From contig NZ_JNIV01000005.1 in assembly GCF_000701405.1 (NCBI RefSeq), forward strand, positions 33,443-97,442: a DNA stretch of 64,000 nt. The letters are read 5' to 3'. Both the position numbers and the translations under genes were made by a program. The stretch's first letter is position 1; every line of letters starts with the position of its first letter. The notes beneath the pieces were generated by a model that saw only the letters and a list, made by a program, of their open reading frames with translations, was not told where the DNA came from and ran no database searches. The DNA comes from Deinococcus marmoris DSM 12784 (GTDB lineage: Bacteria > Deinococcota > Deinococci > Deinococcales > Deinococcaceae). Positions 36,571 to 46,507 of this stretch are shown one piece after another.

Positions 36571-36966
36571 TCAATCGCCCTCCACAGTCCCGCCCAGCTT
36601 CAACTTCCCTTTCTCCCGGTTATTCGCGTCAATTTCCCGCTCCAGGAAGTAATTGAGCGCCGTGCGGATCAGCGCAATTGCCCCCAGCTTGCCGATGTCT
36701 TCCCAGGTGGGGGCGATGGCAGTCAGCAGGATGTCGGCGGCCAGCAGAAATTCCAGCGCAATGGCAAGCCAGCGCCCAAGCTGAAGGCGCAGGTTCTGCT
36801 TGGCCGCGTCGTTGGCGGCGGCGTCGCGGGGCAGAAACAGCGCCATTACCGAACGCCACAGCGCCTGCACAATCGCGGCGGCAATCACCAGGGCCGCCGA
36901 GAACTCGGCCAGTGAGGCGATGGTCCGCGCGCCCAACTGCACCAGATTCTCGGCGTTCTCCAGCAT
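36571..36966 (-). CDS. DUF1622 membrane protein
   Basis: A 131-residue protein with three hydrophobic segments: residues about 18-40, 66-88 and 92-110. The family pattern is clear in LGRWLAIALEFLLAADILLT, AIAPTW, and IRTALNYFLEREID. DUF1622 proteins are small inner-membrane proteins of unknown function. It is independently transcribed from a TAAAAT box. Confidence 0.85.
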   Translation of the reverse strand: MLENAENLVQLGARTIASLAEFSAALVIAAAIVQALWRSVMALFLPRDAAANDAAKQNLRLQLGRWLAIALEFLLAADILLTAIAPTWEDIGKLGAIALIRTALNYFLEREIDANNREKGKLKLGGTVEGD

Positions 36967-36974
36967 GGTCCCGG

Positions 36975-36980
36975 ATTTTA
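36975..36980 (-). promoter_or_regulatory. -10 box of the DUF1622 gene
   Basis: Minus-strand TAAAAT, eight bases before the ATG at 36966. Confidence 0.55.
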
Positions 36981-36984
36981 GCGC

Positions 36985-37779
36985 CTATAGCGTCAGCGCC
37001 AACCCCACGGCTTCAATCAACCCACCAGCATCCACATGGCCCACCGTGTAACGCGCCGCAGCCAGGGCGGGCGGGTCCGCGTTGCCCATCGCCACCGGAT
37101 GGCCCACCACGCGCATGGCGCTCACGTCGTTCTCGCCGTCGCCAACCATCATCACGCGGTCCATGCCCAGGCCGTATTCCGCCGCGATTCGCCGCACCGC
37201 GCTGCCCTTGCTGACGCCCGCGCGGGTGATGCTGATGAACATGGTGTCGGGCATGGCCGGGCTGCCCGCCGGGTGCAGGTCCAGTCCCGGATGAGGTTCC
37301 GCCGTCACGGCTGTTTCCTGTTCGCGCGGCACCACCCACTGCGCCCGAACGCGCGTTCCCACCAGCGATTCGGGGGTGCGCGGGTCATAGGGCACGCCCA
37401 GCAGCGCAGCATGGCGCTCGGCCAGAGAGCAGGGCTTGGTCACGCCGAATTCGGTGTCGGTGTAGACCTCCAGCAAGCGGTCCTCGGCGTGGGCGCGTGC
37501 CATCAGCATGGGCAGTGCGTCGTCTGGCAGGGCTTCGGAAAGGCTTTCCCCGGAGTCCACCCGGACCACGCTGGCCCCGTTCTGAAAGACATGCCAGCCG
37601 TCCGCGTCCATCCGCCGCGCGTAGCCCAGCGCGTTGCCGATGGCGGGCCGCCCGCTGCACAGCGCGATCCGCACACCCTTTGCCCTGGCATCCGCCAGCG
37701 CCGCCCAGACATCTTCCCGCACGGTGTTGTCCGTGCCGATCAGGGTTCCGTCCACATCTACACAAATCAGTCCCAGCAT
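36985..37779 (-). CDS. Cof-type HAD phosphatase
   Basis: A 264-residue HAD-superfamily hydrolase with a large type IIB cap. Motifs: [33 protein letters not shown] (Lys), and [12 protein letters not shown]. Such enzymes dephosphorylate sugar phosphates or cofactors; the substrate is not clear. A TAGACT box seven bases before the ATG supports this start. Confidence 0.9.
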   Translation of the reverse strand: MLGLICVDVDGTLIGTDNTVREDVWAALADARAKGVRIALCSGRPAIGNALGYARRMDADGWHVFQNGASVVRVDSGESLSEALPDDALPMLMARAHAEDRLLEVYTDTEFGVTKPCSLAERHAALLGVPYDPRTPESLVGTRVRAQWVVPREQETAVTAEPHPGLDLHPAGSPAMPDTMFISITRAGVSKGSAVRRIAAEYGLGMDRVMMVGDGENDVSAMRVVGHPVAMGNADPPALAAARYTVGHVDAGGLIEAVGLALTL

Positions 37780-37786
37780 GGGCCGA

Positions 37787-37792
37787 AGTCTA
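37787..37792 (-). promoter_or_regulatory. -10 box of the HAD phosphatase gene
   Basis: Minus-strand TAGACT, seven bases before the ATG at 37779; leaderless. Confidence 0.6.
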
Positions 37793-37845
37793 GGGGCTGA
37801 GGGTGCAGGGGGCGTGGCGCGAGATAGACGGCGGGAAAGAGAAGA

Positions 37846-38631
37846 TCAGGGTCTGGCGGTTCGCCGCTGCATACGGCGTAACCCCACCGTGACCACGGCG
37901 GCGGCCAGCGGCACCAGCCCGCGCACGCCCCCGCCACCCAGCCCCAGTGCCAGCGAGATCACGGCGGCCTGCCGGGCACGCTGAACTTCCTGGGCTTTCA
38001 CTGTCCGGGGGGCGCGGTCACATGGGCTACTGATCGGTTCGGGGGCCGTGAACACGGGTGTCAGGGCCACAGCTCCCAGTCCCAGCAGGGCGGCAGGCAG
38101 AGTAGTCATGCCCGAAGCGTGGTCCCGCCACAACCGGGGCATCAGCACGCCCAGCGCGGGCAGCCACGAGTGGGAACCGGGAGTCAGGAGCGGCGCTGCC
38201 GAGGCGAGGAGCGCCGCCGAACGGTTGCCTGTGGCCGCCGCCAATGCCGATTGCACCAGCAGACCCTGGTGATCAAGGGGAGTGGCGTCCTCTCCGGTGG
38301 TTCCGGCGATCAGGCGCAGGCCACTCAGGGCGGCGAAGGCGGCCAGTGGGTTGCCCGGCCCGCCCAGCAGCGCGGCGGCGGCGGCCACGGGCAACGCCAC
38401 GTTGGCGGTCTGCGGTGAATCCGGGTCCAGCTCCCGCGCAATCGCCCAGGCGCTGAAGGCCGCGCCGCCCACGCCCAGCGCCTGCCACCAGTTGCCGCGC
38501 ACCACGCGCCCCAGCAGCACCGCGCCCACTGCCCCCGCCGCCGCGATCCGGTTGGACGAGAACGAGAAATCCAGGGGCCGGGCCAGCGCAGGCTGTGGGG
38601 CAGGAGCTTTGTTCGGGGTTTGCGGGATCAT
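37846..38631 (-). CDS. Uncharacterised multi-pass membrane protein
   Basis: A 261-residue protein I do not recognise. It is Ala/Leu/Gly-rich with perhaps five to seven hydrophobic stretches (AAAGAVGAVLLGRVVRG; VALPVAAAAALLGG; TTLPAALLGLGAVAL; VISLALGLGGGGVRGL). A soluble motif IARELDPDSPQTAN lies between the second and third segments. A positively charged C terminus (GLRRMQRRTARP) suggests that end faces the cytoplasm. A leaderless promoter supports it as a real gene. Confidence 0.65.
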   Translation of the reverse strand: MIPQTPNKAPAPQPALARPLDFSFSSNRIAAAGAVGAVLLGRVVRGNWWQALGVGGAAFSAWAIARELDPDSPQTANVALPVAAAAALLGGPGNPLAAFAALSGLRLIAGTTGEDATPLDHQGLLVQSALAAATGNRSAALLASAAPLLTPGSHSWLPALGVLMPRLWRDHASGMTTLPAALLGLGAVALTPVFTAPEPISSPCDRAPRTVKAQEVQRARQAAVISLALGLGGGGVRGLVPLAAAVVTVGLRRMQRRTARP

Positions 38632-38636
38632 GCCTT

Positions 38637-38642
38637 AGCGTA
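38637..38642 (-). promoter_or_regulatory. -10 box of the uncharacterised membrane protein gene
   Basis: Minus-strand TACGCT, five bases before the ATG at 38631. Confidence 0.55.
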
Positions 38643-38781
38643 GCCCGCCTGTGCGCCTGAAGCCCGGTTCTGAAGGTTGGCTCAAGTGGCTAAAATCTGG
38701 TGATTTGCTGGAGTTCTGATTGACGCGGCGGCTCCCCTTCTGGCCCTCTCCCAGAGGAAAAAGGGGGCCACCGACTGTGTC

Positions 38782-39951
<1,170 letters not shown>

Positions 39952-39958
39952 GCTCTGG

Positions 39959-39964
39959 AGTCTA
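39959..39964 (-). promoter_or_regulatory. -10 box of argJ
   Basis: Minus-strand TAGACT, seven bases before the ATG at 39951; leaderless. Confidence 0.6.
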
Positions 39965-40083
39965 GAGCGGGGTGGGGCGTGGGAGAGGGGGCGCGTCGTA
40001 GACAGCCTGCCCCCAGCGGATCAACCTCTGCACAGGTAAGCGTCCGCACCTTCCGCGTTTCGTGTGTGACGCAGCATGACCCT

Positions 40084-41535
40084 ATGCGTTTGTCGCCTCT
40101 TTTTCTGCTGTCTGCCGTGCTGGCTGCTTGTGCCCCGGCCCAGCAAAGTCAGCAAAGTGTTCGCCCTCCTGTGCCCGCCCGCGTGACCACGCCCAGTAAC
40201 GCTGTACTCGCCAGAGTTCCCGCCGTGCGTGTGGTGCGCCCCAGCTTCGTGGTTCCGGGCACCCCCCCCGAGCTGAATGCCAGCATCACCATCCGTTATG
40301 GCCCCACAAAGCCCAAAACTATCCTTCTCCTGATGCCCGGCTTTCTGGGCGGTGCGGGCAGTTTTGACCGACTGGCGCGGCAGATCGTGGCCCTGCAACC
40401 GGGCACAGCGGTCTGGACGGTAGATCGCCGCAGCAATCTGCTGGAACCCCAGGCACAGATCGCGGCAGCCAATCCTGCGGAGTTGGCGCAGATCGTGAAA
40501 GATGGCCTCCCTCCCCGCTCTAAAGAAAGCCTGTCCTACATGCGCGACTGGGGCCTGAATGTGACCCTGCGCGACTGGCGGACAGCAATTAAAGAGGCCC
40601 GTACCCTGACCTCTGAGGTGTTTATCGGTGGCCACTCCATGGGCGGCAGCCTGACCGGGCTGTACGCGGCCTACGACTTTGATGGTCCTCCCGGCAACAC
40701 CGGACGCGGCTCGGACGATGTGCGCGGTATGGTCATGCTGGACGGTGCGCCGGGCCTGCTGAGTGGCCAGCCGCTGACCCCCGAAAATTACGCGGACGGG
40801 GTAACTGGGGTGCTGGGGCCATTGACTGGCCTGAGCAAACTGCCCGAAGACCCGTATGTGGACGCGATCTACTTCGGTCCCAAACTGGCCAGCCGCGCCG
40901 CCGCGCAGGCCCGACTGGCCGCCACGCAGCCCAATGCCCTGGCCCCGTCGGGCGGTCTGGTGAACTACCCGGCCACCAATCTGGCGGCGGCGATGGTGCA
41001 GCTTGAGCAGCGTTATGCCCTGCTGCCCTTCCTGGCCCTCAAGACTGGGCAGGCCACCAACGCAGTAGAGGGTAACAACCTGATCGCCGCCGTGCTGGGC
41101 GGCAGGGACAGTTACTGGGTGGCCGGACAGCAGGACCGTACTAAGCCTGTCGGCTGGCAGGCAGACCCACTGGCCCCCACCAATCCGCAGGATTTCGTGG
41201 GGCGCTTCTGGACCCCCCTCAGCGATTTCAGTGAGTGGTACTTTCCCAATCGGCTGTCGCTGGACCTCGCTGCCGTGCGTCAGGGCACCCGGGGAACACC
41301 CTTTGAGAAAGACCTGCGCGTGTGGCACAAGGTCAATCTGCCCGCCCTGGGCATTGTGGCCGGGGAGGGCGTTTCCACCGCCGGGGAGTACGGCAAGTAC
41401 GCCGCGCTGACAGGGGCAAAAATGACGGTCCGTACCTTGAGTGGGGCCGCGCATCTGGACATCATCTCGGCCCGCAGCGATCAGGTGGCCCGCTGGATTC
41501 TGGAGTGGATGGCTGGGGTGCAGGCGAAAAAGTAG
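40084..41535 (+). CDS. Alpha/beta hydrolase lipoprotein
   Basis: A 483-residue protein. The N terminus MRLSPLFLLSAVLAACAP ends in a lipobox (LAAC), so it is likely lipid-anchored. The nucleophile elbow is GGHSMGGS near residue 182; LLMPGFLGGAGSFDRLA is the oxyanion strand and SGAAHLDIISA carries the His. The size exceeds a plain esterase by an insert of about 150 residues. ATG 40084 is chosen because it opens the signal peptide; the frame remains open far upstream antisense to argJ, which is not coding. Confidence 0.83.
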   Translation: MRLSPLFLLSAVLAACAPAQQSQQSVRPPVPARVTTPSNAVLARVPAVRVVRPSFVVPGTPPELNASITIRYGPTKPKTILLLMPGFLGGAGSFDRLARQIVALQPGTAVWTVDRRSNLLEPQAQIAAANPAELAQIVKDGLPPRSKESLSYMRDWGLNVTLRDWRTAIKEARTLTSEVFIGGHSMGGSLTGLYAAYDFDGPPGNTGRGSDDVRGMVMLDGAPGLLSGQPLTPENYADGVTGVLGPLTGLSKLPEDPYVDAIYFGPKLASRAAAQARLAATQPNALAPSGGLVNYPATNLAAAMVQLEQRYALLPFLALKTGQATNAVEGNNLIAAVLGGRDSYWVAGQQDRTKPVGWQADPLAPTNPQDFVGRFWTPLSDFSEWYFPNRLSLDLAAVRQGTRGTPFEKDLRVWHKVNLPALGIVAGEGVSTAGEYGKYAALTGAKMTVRTLSGAAHLDIISARSDQVARWILEWMAGVQAKK

Positions 41536-41553
41536 GGGTTACTCGGTCTCCGG

Positions 41554-42369
41554 TTATTCAGTGTCTGGCTTTTCCAGATACTTGTTTTCCAGATAGCGCC
41601 CGTGCGCCTGTAATACCCGGCCCTGCTGGGCATTGCGGTCCCGGATGACGGCGGACATGCGCTCTTCAATCAGGGCCAGTTGACGCTGCAACTCGGCCTC
41701 GTTGGCGGGCGTGGACGGCACGGTGCGGTAGGTTTCCAGCAGCTCGGGAATGTCCTCGCGGGCCGCCTGCCGCACATCAAAGGCATCACGGTTCAGCATC
41801 GGGTCACCCGCCGACACGCGCAGGGCGTCGCGGGTGGCGATCACGGTGGCGTGGAAGGCCACGCGGCTGGCCGGGGGCAGGGCACGCTCGTGTGTCCGTA
41901 GCGTTCCCAGCAGATTGGTTTCATCCGCCTGAAGATCGGCGGGTAGGGCCGCATTCGGTGCAGTTCCGGGCGCGTCTTCATCTGGCGCATTCATCAGGCG
42001 GGTGGCGCGCACCGCCGTGCGGACCAGTCCCAGCAGCCCCAGCAGCAGCGTGATGCCCAGTAGCCAGCCCGCTGGATCAAAGCCCAGCGCGAACAGCACG
42101 CCGAAGATCAGCAGCAATGGAAAGATCACGAACGCGCCCAGCACGCCTTGCAGGGTCAGTTTGCCCAGGCCCACGCCGCGCCGGGCCAGCCGGGTGGCCT
42201 GACGCCGCAGATCGTTTGAGCCACTGTTTTCCAGGTGAGGAGTCAGCCAGGGATCGTGGCCTAAGCTGTTCACGTCCCCCGGCCCCTTGTGCGCGGGCCG
42301 GATCAGATACCGCACCACGCGCGAGCCGGTGCGGGCCACAGTCAGAATGGTGGTGACAGAGGGGGCCAT
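41554..42369 (-). CDS. Uncharacterised protein with two membrane segments and helical tail
   Basis: A 271-residue protein not recognised by family. A basic N-terminal third precedes a hairpin of two hydrophobic helices (LQGVLGAFVIFPLLLIFGVL; LLGITLLLGLLGLVRTAV, about residues 76-120). The C-terminal half is charged and helical, ending in a likely coiled coil (ELQRQLALIEERMSAVIRDR). A leaderless promoter supports it. Confidence 0.65.
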   Translation of the reverse strand: MAPSVTTILTVARTGSRVVRYLIRPAHKGPGDVNSLGHDPWLTPHLENSGSNDLRRQATRLARRGVGLGKLTLQGVLGAFVIFPLLLIFGVLFALGFDPAGWLLGITLLLGLLGLVRTAVRATRLMNAPDEDAPGTAPNAALPADLQADETNLLGTLRTHERALPPASRVAFHATVIATRDALRVSAGDPMLNRDAFDVRQAAREDIPELLETYRTVPSTPANEAELQRQLALIEERMSAVIRDRNAQQGRVLQAHGRYLENKYLEKPDTE

Positions 42370-42376
42370 ACACAGC

Positions 42377-42382
42377 AGAATA
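42377..42382 (-). promoter_or_regulatory. -10 box of the two-helix membrane protein gene
   Basis: Minus-strand TATTCT, seven bases before the ATG at 42369. Confidence 0.6.
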
Positions 42383-42426
42383 CGGCGCGAGGCTGAGGAA
42401 AGTTCCCGCCCTCTGGGACGCCGTGT

Positions 42427-42981
42427 TCAGCGTTCGCTCAGCTTGTCCCTGATCTCAGACACCCGTTCAGCCAGCGCCTGCCACGGCTCAAGGTGGAAAT
42501 AGTTGTGGCCCAGCGGACTGGTGCTGGGGAGAATCCAGACCTCCGCGCCTTCTAGCTTCTCAATCTGGAGGCCGTAAGGCAGCTTGCCCGTCGGCTTCCC
42601 CAGCGTTTCTGACGCGCCGCGCTTGCTGGTGAAGGCGACAATCTGTGGGCGGTACGTCCTGATCTTTTCCATGAGTTCGTCAGGCTTCCACGCCTCGCCA
42701 GGCAACGCCGAATCCACGCCGCTGTGCCGTTTCGCCACGTCCGTCAGGCCGATGCCGTAGTCCAGCACCTGCGGGTATTCCTGCGGCGCAAGTTGCCTCG
42801 GCGTCAGCCCCACCGTATGTAGGGTGCGCCAGAACTTGTTGACCGGATTGGCGTAATAGGCCCGTTTGGCGGCGCTGATTTTGCTGGGCGCGGTGCCGAC
42901 AAGCAGGAGCGCGAGGCCGGGTTTCAGAACATCCGGGACGAGGTAACCCTCAGCCGTTGGCGTGTGATCCTCCACCATCAA
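42427..42981 (-). CDS. mug: Mug-type G:T/U mismatch DNA glycosylase
   Basis: A 184-residue uracil-DNA glycosylase superfamily protein. VGTAPSKISAAKRAYYANP and NKFWRTLH give the water-activating and pyrimidine-binding loop seen in Mug/TDG, and LPSTSPLGHNYF is the C-terminal intercalation loop. The residue after G in the first motif is Thr-Ala-Pro-Ser rather than the GINPG of E. coli Mug, so this is a variant subgroup. It excises U or T opposite G after deamination. The start overlaps the upstream oxidoreductase stop (ATGA). Confidence 0.82.
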   Translation of the reverse strand: MMVEDHTPTAEGYLVPDVLKPGLALLLVGTAPSKISAAKRAYYANPVNKFWRTLHTVGLTPRQLAPQEYPQVLDYGIGLTDVAKRHSGVDSALPGEAWKPDELMEKIRTYRPQIVAFTSKRGASETLGKPTGKLPYGLQIEKLEGAEVWILPSTSPLGHNYFHLEPWQALAERVSEIRDKLSER

Positions 42982-43574
42982 TCGTCGTCGTAGCGCTGTT
43001 CCTTGAAGGGATCGCCGCGCATGTGGTAGCCGTTGACTTCCCAGAATCCGGGCTTGTCAGCGGCCATGAATTCCAGTCCGGTCAGCCACTTGGCGCTTTT
43101 CCAGAAGTACAGGTGTGGCACCACCAGCCGCAGCGGTCCGCCGTGTTCAGCCGTCAGTGGTTCGCCGCCAAAGGTGTGCGCCAGCAGGTTTTCCGGGCGC
43201 GTGAAGTCCTCCAGCGAGAGGTTGGTGGTGTAACCCCCGACGCTGTGCTGCATGACGTGGGTGGCCGCCGGGTCCAGCTTCAGGTGTTCCATCAGGTCCG
43301 TGACGCGCACGCCGGTCCACTCGGTGTCCAGCTTGCTCCAGTGGGTCACGCAGTGGATATCGTAGGTCAGCGTGGTCTGCGGCAGCGCCATCAACTCGGT
43401 CCAGGTCAGGGTTTTCTCCCCGGCCAGCCCGCTGATACGAATGACCACTTCCGAGGCGTCGTAGTGCTGCGCGGGGCCGTAGGTCAGGACGGGAAAGCGG
43501 GCGGTCAGGCTCTGGCCGGGGGGAACGCGTCCGCCCATGCTGTCCGCTGGCTTTTTGAAGAATTTTCCAAGCAT
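42978..43574 (-). CDS. Sulfite oxidase-like molybdopterin oxidoreductase
   Basis: A 198-residue cytoplasmic protein with the molybdopterin-binding fold of the sulfite oxidase/MsrP family. The Mo-ligating Cys is in YDIHCVTHWSKLDTEWTGV; HVMQHSVGGYTTNLSLED and GGPLRLVVPHLYFWKSAKW are typical. No Tat signal is present, unlike MsrP, so it acts inside the cell. ATG 43574 (MLGKFFKKP) has a TTAAAT box six bases upstream. It is co-transcribed with mug. Confidence 0.87.
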   Translation of the reverse strand: MLGKFFKKPADSMGGRVPPGQSLTARFPVLTYGPAQHYDASEVVIRISGLAGEKTLTWTELMALPQTTLTYDIHCVTHWSKLDTEWTGVRVTDLMEHLKLDPAATHVMQHSVGGYTTNLSLEDFTRPENLLAHTFGGEPLTAEHGGPLRLVVPHLYFWKSAKWLTGLEFMAADKPGFWEVNGYHMRGDPFKEQRYDDD

Positions 43575-43580
43575 GGGCGT

Positions 43581-43586
43581 ATTTAA
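43581..43586 (-). promoter_or_regulatory. -10 box of the oxidoreductase-mug unit
   Basis: Minus-strand TTAAAT, six bases before the ATG at 43574. Confidence 0.45.
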
Positions 43587-43646
43587 GCGCGTTGGCCGCG
43601 CCTCCGAAACAGGGCGCGATACGTTCTGGCCTTCAGCAACGCCCAA

Positions 43647-43772
43647 TAGAGCATTTGTCAAAAGAGCTGTTCACTTTTGACCGAACGAAGTGAGTGAATT
43701 TTACTGAGGATTTGGGAGAATGGAAGCATCAGAAGTCTTTTTTCTGATGCTTCCATTCGGACAAATGCTCTA
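43647..43772. mobile_element. MITE with 13-bp terminal inverted repeats
   Basis: TAGAGCATTTGTC (43647-43659) and its exact complement GACAAATGCTCTA (43760-43772) bound a 126-base element with no gene. The outermost TA on each side may be the target duplication, as for IS630-type or some IS5-type transposons. Inside are TCAAAAG/CTTTTGA and a perfect 16-bp stem (43719-43734 with 43742-43757, 7-base loop). ACGCCCAATA occurs just outside both ends (43639-43648 and 43777-43786). The interior is much richer in A and T than its flanks. It could be mobilised by a transposase encoded elsewhere. Confidence 0.8.
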
Positions 43773-43790
43773 AAAGACGCCCAATAAAAA

Positions 43791-43826
43791 AGCTGCGGAG
43801 GAAGCCTGTTCGCCTCCTCCGCAGCC
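43791..43826 (-). terminator. Terminator of the DUF475 gene
   Basis: On the minus strand GCTGCGGAGG-rich arms (GGGCTGCGGAGGAGG and CCTCCGCAGC) form a stem of at least ten pairs, followed by TTTTTTATT. It begins about 14 bases after the stop of the DUF475 gene. Confidence 0.85.
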
Positions 43827-43839
43827 CTGGGCCTGAACT

Positions 43840-44895
43840 TCAGCCCGCCTGAGATTTCCCCTCAGCCAGTTCGCGCTTGTTGGCCCGCACGCTGGACCAG
43901 ATGGACGCCCCGATGAACGCCACCCCGATCAGTCCGGTGAGAACTTCGGGAATATGCACGTTGCGGTTGGTGCTGGCCAGCATGATGACCGCCAGCGCCA
44001 GGATGCCGTAGTGCGCGCCGTGTTCCAGAAAGCGGTACTGCGCCAGCGTGCCCTGGTGGACCAGGAACAGCGTCAGCGAACGCACGAACACCGCGCCAAT
44101 CGCCAGTCCCGCCGAGATGATCACGATTTCCTTGGTGATGGCGAAGGCCCCGATCACGCCGTCCAGCGAGAACGAGGCGTCCAGCACTTCCAGGTACATG
44201 AAGGCCGTGAAGCCTGCCGCTCCGGCCTTGGCGGCCATGTCGTTGGGGTCAAACAGGTTGCCGATGGCGTTCATGACCAGATAGATCAGCAAACCCACCA
44301 TGCCCGCCATCAGCGCCGCGAACTGCTCTTCGGGAACCACGAAATAGCGGGTGATCACCAGCAGCACCACGCCCGCGATAATCGCCTGCACGGTGTCCAG
44401 CTTGCCCAGCCCGGCTAGACGGCGCTCAAAACCCGCCAGCCAGTGTTCGTCCTTGTCGGGGTCCATCAGGTAATTCAGGGCCACCATCAGCAGGAAGGTG
44501 CCGCCGAAGGCACTGATGACCACTTCCGCCTCTTCCAGATACTCGCCGTAGCGGGTGGAGTCGTTGAGGGCCAGATCGGCCACCTGGCCGAAGCCCAGGC
44601 CCGCCGTGATGGCGACGATGGCGATGGGAAAGATCAACCGCATCCCCACGACGGCGATCAGAATGCCCCAGATCAGGAACCTGCGCTGCCACTTCTCGGT
44701 CATGTTCTTGAGGACCGAGGCGTTAACAACAGCGTTGTCAAAGCTCAGGGACACTTCCATGATGCCCAGCACCACGGCGATGAGCAAGAAATTCAGGGCC
44801 ACGATCAGACCGCCGGTATTGAGGCCGTACCAGAAGGTCAGGGCCAGGGCAATGATGGTCACGCCGAAGGCAAAACCAAACTCTCTTTGAATCAC
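43840..44895 (-). CDS. DUF475/TerC-superfamily membrane protein
   Basis: A 351-residue integral membrane protein with about eight segments. Acidic residues lie in the membrane in SLSFDNAVVNASVLKNM and in LEVLDASFSLDGVIGAFAIT, the FDN/LD-type motifs of TerC-like metal (Mn) transporters or sensors. GTG 44895 is preferred since AAGGAG stands about seven bases before it; an earlier start has none. It is the last gene of the Ter island, where TerC-like proteins tether TerD/TerB complexes to the membrane. Confidence 0.87.
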   Translation of the reverse strand: MIQREFGFAFGVTIIALALTFWYGLNTGGLIVALNFLLIAVVLGIMEVSLSFDNAVVNASVLKNMTEKWQRRFLIWGILIAVVGMRLIFPIAIVAITAGLGFGQVADLALNDSTRYGEYLEEAEVVISAFGGTFLLMVALNYLMDPDKDEHWLAGFERRLAGLGKLDTVQAIIAGVVLLVITRYFVVPEEQFAALMAGMVGLLIYLVMNAIGNLFDPNDMAAKAGAAGFTAFMYLEVLDASFSLDGVIGAFAITKEIVIISAGLAIGAVFVRSLTLFLVHQGTLAQYRFLEHGAHYGILALAVIMLASTNRNVHIPEVLTGLIGVAFIGASIWSSVRANKRELAEGKSQAG

Positions 44896-44984
44896 TACTG
44901 TTCTCCTTGCTGGCTGCCCGCTCTGTGGTGGGCAGACCAAACGGTTGATTATGCGGCGCTCTGCGCCATCAAGCCATTAAAGTA

Positions 44985-45011
44985 GCACCCGGCCTTCTGC
45001 AGAACGGGTGC
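44985..45011 (-). terminator. Possible terminator after the last TerD gene
   Basis: GCACCCG and CGGGTGC pair around 13 bases just downstream of the TerD stop. The following bases (TACTTTAA on the minus strand) are only partly T-rich, so read-through into the DUF475 gene may occur. Confidence 0.4.
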
Positions 45012-45029
45012 CAGTGTCAGGTTCTGGGT

Positions 45030-45605
45030 TTAGACGTTGACGCCGTAGTTGCGCGCCAACGGCCCCAGGCCGCCGGTATAGCCCTGGCCCACCGCACGGA
45101 ACTTCCACTCGCCGCCGTGGCGGTAGATCTCGCCGAAGATCACGGCGGTCTCGGTGCTGAAATCCTCGCCCAGATCAAAGCGGGTCAGTTCCTGGTTGTT
45201 GTCCTCGTTGACCACGCGGATAAACGCGCCGCCCACCTGCCCGAAGTTCTGGCGGCGTGCGTCGGCCTCGTCAATGGTCACGCTCACGGCGATCCGCTGA
45301 ATCTCGGCAGGCACCTGCGTCAGGTTGATCTTGATGGCCTCGTCGTCACCGTCGCCGTCACCCGTGCGGTTGTCGCCGGTATGCTCCACGCTGCCGTCCG
45401 TGCTGCGGAGCTGGTTGTAGAAGATGAAATCGTGATCGCCGCGCACCTTGCCGCCGTCGTTGAGCAGGAACGCGCAGGCGTCTAGGTCAAACGCCTGACC
45501 GTCGGTGGGGCGCGGGTCCCAGCCCAGGCCCACGATGATGCGTTGCAGGTTGGCGTCCTGCTTGCTCAGGGAGATGTTGCCGCCTTTTTGAAGTGAAAGT
45601 GCCAT
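45030..45605 (-). CDS. TerD-family protein (TerE/TerD type)
   Basis: A 191-residue calcium-binding stress protein. [15 protein letters not shown] is the standard opening; the acidic calcium sites are FDLDACAF and [13 protein letters not shown]; the end [14 protein letters not shown] is typical. It is closely similar to the TerD protein at 49159-49734. AAGGAC lies about nine bases before the ATG. TerD proteins bind Ca2+, associate with TerB/TerC at the membrane and confer resistance to tellurite, oxidants and phage in other bacteria. Confidence 0.93.
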   Translation of the reverse strand: MALSLQKGGNISLSKQDANLQRIIVGLGWDPRPTDGQAFDLDACAFLLNDGGKVRGDHDFIFYNQLRSTDGSVEHTGDNRTGDGDGDDEAIKINLTQVPAEIQRIAVSVTIDEADARRQNFGQVGGAFIRVVNEDNNQELTRFDLGEDFSTETAVIFGEIYRHGGEWKFRAVGQGYTGGLGPLARNYGVNV

Positions 45606-45729
45606 GTTGACCGTCCTTTTTGATGACCTCGATTTCAGAAGTTCGGGGGGAGTACGGGGGTTGGGGGGCAGGGGTTCCCGGTGGGGGAGGAGGATGGTGG
45701 TTCGGGTTTTGTTGGTGGCGACTTGCGAT

Positions 45730-45782
45730 TTGACCCCTCAGTCTGCTTCGCAGCCAGCTCCCCTCAAAAGGGAGCCAAGGAA
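45730..45782 (+). repeat. REP-like palindromic repeat, copy 2
   Basis: Begins TTGACCCCTCAGTCTGCTTC and runs through CAGCTCCCCTCAAAAGGGAG to GCCAAGG. Near-identical to copy 1 (36492-36543) in the opposite orientation. Confidence 0.75.
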
Positions 45783-45810
45783 CGCGTCTGGCGGAGCAAT
45801 TCCGCAACTC

Positions 45811-45858
45811 TTGCCTCCCTTCTAAGGGGAGGTGCCCCGGAGGGGCGGAGGGGTTAAA
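45811..45858 (-). repeat. REP-like palindromic repeat, copy 3
   Basis: Minus-strand TTTAACCCCTCCGCCCCTCC then CCTCCCCTTAGAAGGGAGG: a diverged copy of the same family, facing copy 2 about 30 bases away. The pair fills the gap between two TerD genes. Confidence 0.65.
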
Positions 45859-45885
45859 CCGCAAATAGCCACCCCAGAATCTCAA

Positions 45886-46464
45886 TTACAGGTAAGCCTT
45901 GATATCCGGCAGGTTGTCCTGGTACGTCCGCCCCCTGGACGTTGCGCCAATGGCGGTCATGGTCCAGTCATTGCCCTGGCGCTTGAGGCTCGCCAGGATC
46001 ATGGCGCTGTGCTGGCCGCCCGCCGACAGGTCATAGCGGGCAATCTCGGCCTCGCCCTGGGTGTTGACCAGACGGCAGTAGGCGTTCTCAATCTGGCTGA
46101 AATCCTGGCCGCTGTAGTTGTTGACGCTGAAGATCAGGGTGGTGACGTTGGCGGGCAGGCGCGACAGGTTCACGGTGATGCTCTCGTCGTCGCCGTCGCC
46201 CGCGCCCGTGCGGTTGTCGCCGCTGTGCTGGATCGCGCCGTCCTTGCTCTGAAGCTGGCGGAACCACACGGCGTCCACCAGTTGACCCTGTGCGTCAAAC
46301 ATCAGCGCGTTGGCGTCCAGATCCACGTCTGCCGAGCCGCCACCGAAGCCGAAGAACCCCTTTTTCTTGATGGCGTCCCAGCCCAGGCCCATGCGAACGC
46401 TGCTGAGGCCGGGGGCTTCCTTGGTGAGGCTGATCTGCTGTCCTTTCTTGAGGGAAATAGGCAT
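45886..46464 (-). CDS. TerD-family protein (TerZ-like)
   Basis: A 192-residue TerD-fold protein. The opening MPISLKKGQQISLTKEAPGL and sites VDLDANALMF and GDNRTGAGDGDDE match. A Gly/Phe-rich insert (KKKGFFGFGGGSADV) sits before the first calcium site, and the C terminus (SRGRTYQDNLPDIKAYL) resembles TerZ rather than TerD. AAGGAG lies nine bases before the ATG. It is the third most downstream gene in the island. Confidence 0.9.
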   Translation of the reverse strand: MPISLKKGQQISLTKEAPGLSSVRMGLGWDAIKKKGFFGFGGGSADVDLDANALMFDAQGQLVDAVWFRQLQSKDGAIQHSGDNRTGAGDGDDESITVNLSRLPANVTTLIFSVNNYSGQDFSQIENAYCRLVNTQGEAEIARYDLSAGGQHSAMILASLKRQGNDWTMTAIGATSRGRTYQDNLPDIKAYL

Positions 46465-46507
46465 TGGGTTTGCTCCTTGTGTGAGGGGGAATGGGGGTTA
46501 GAGATTG

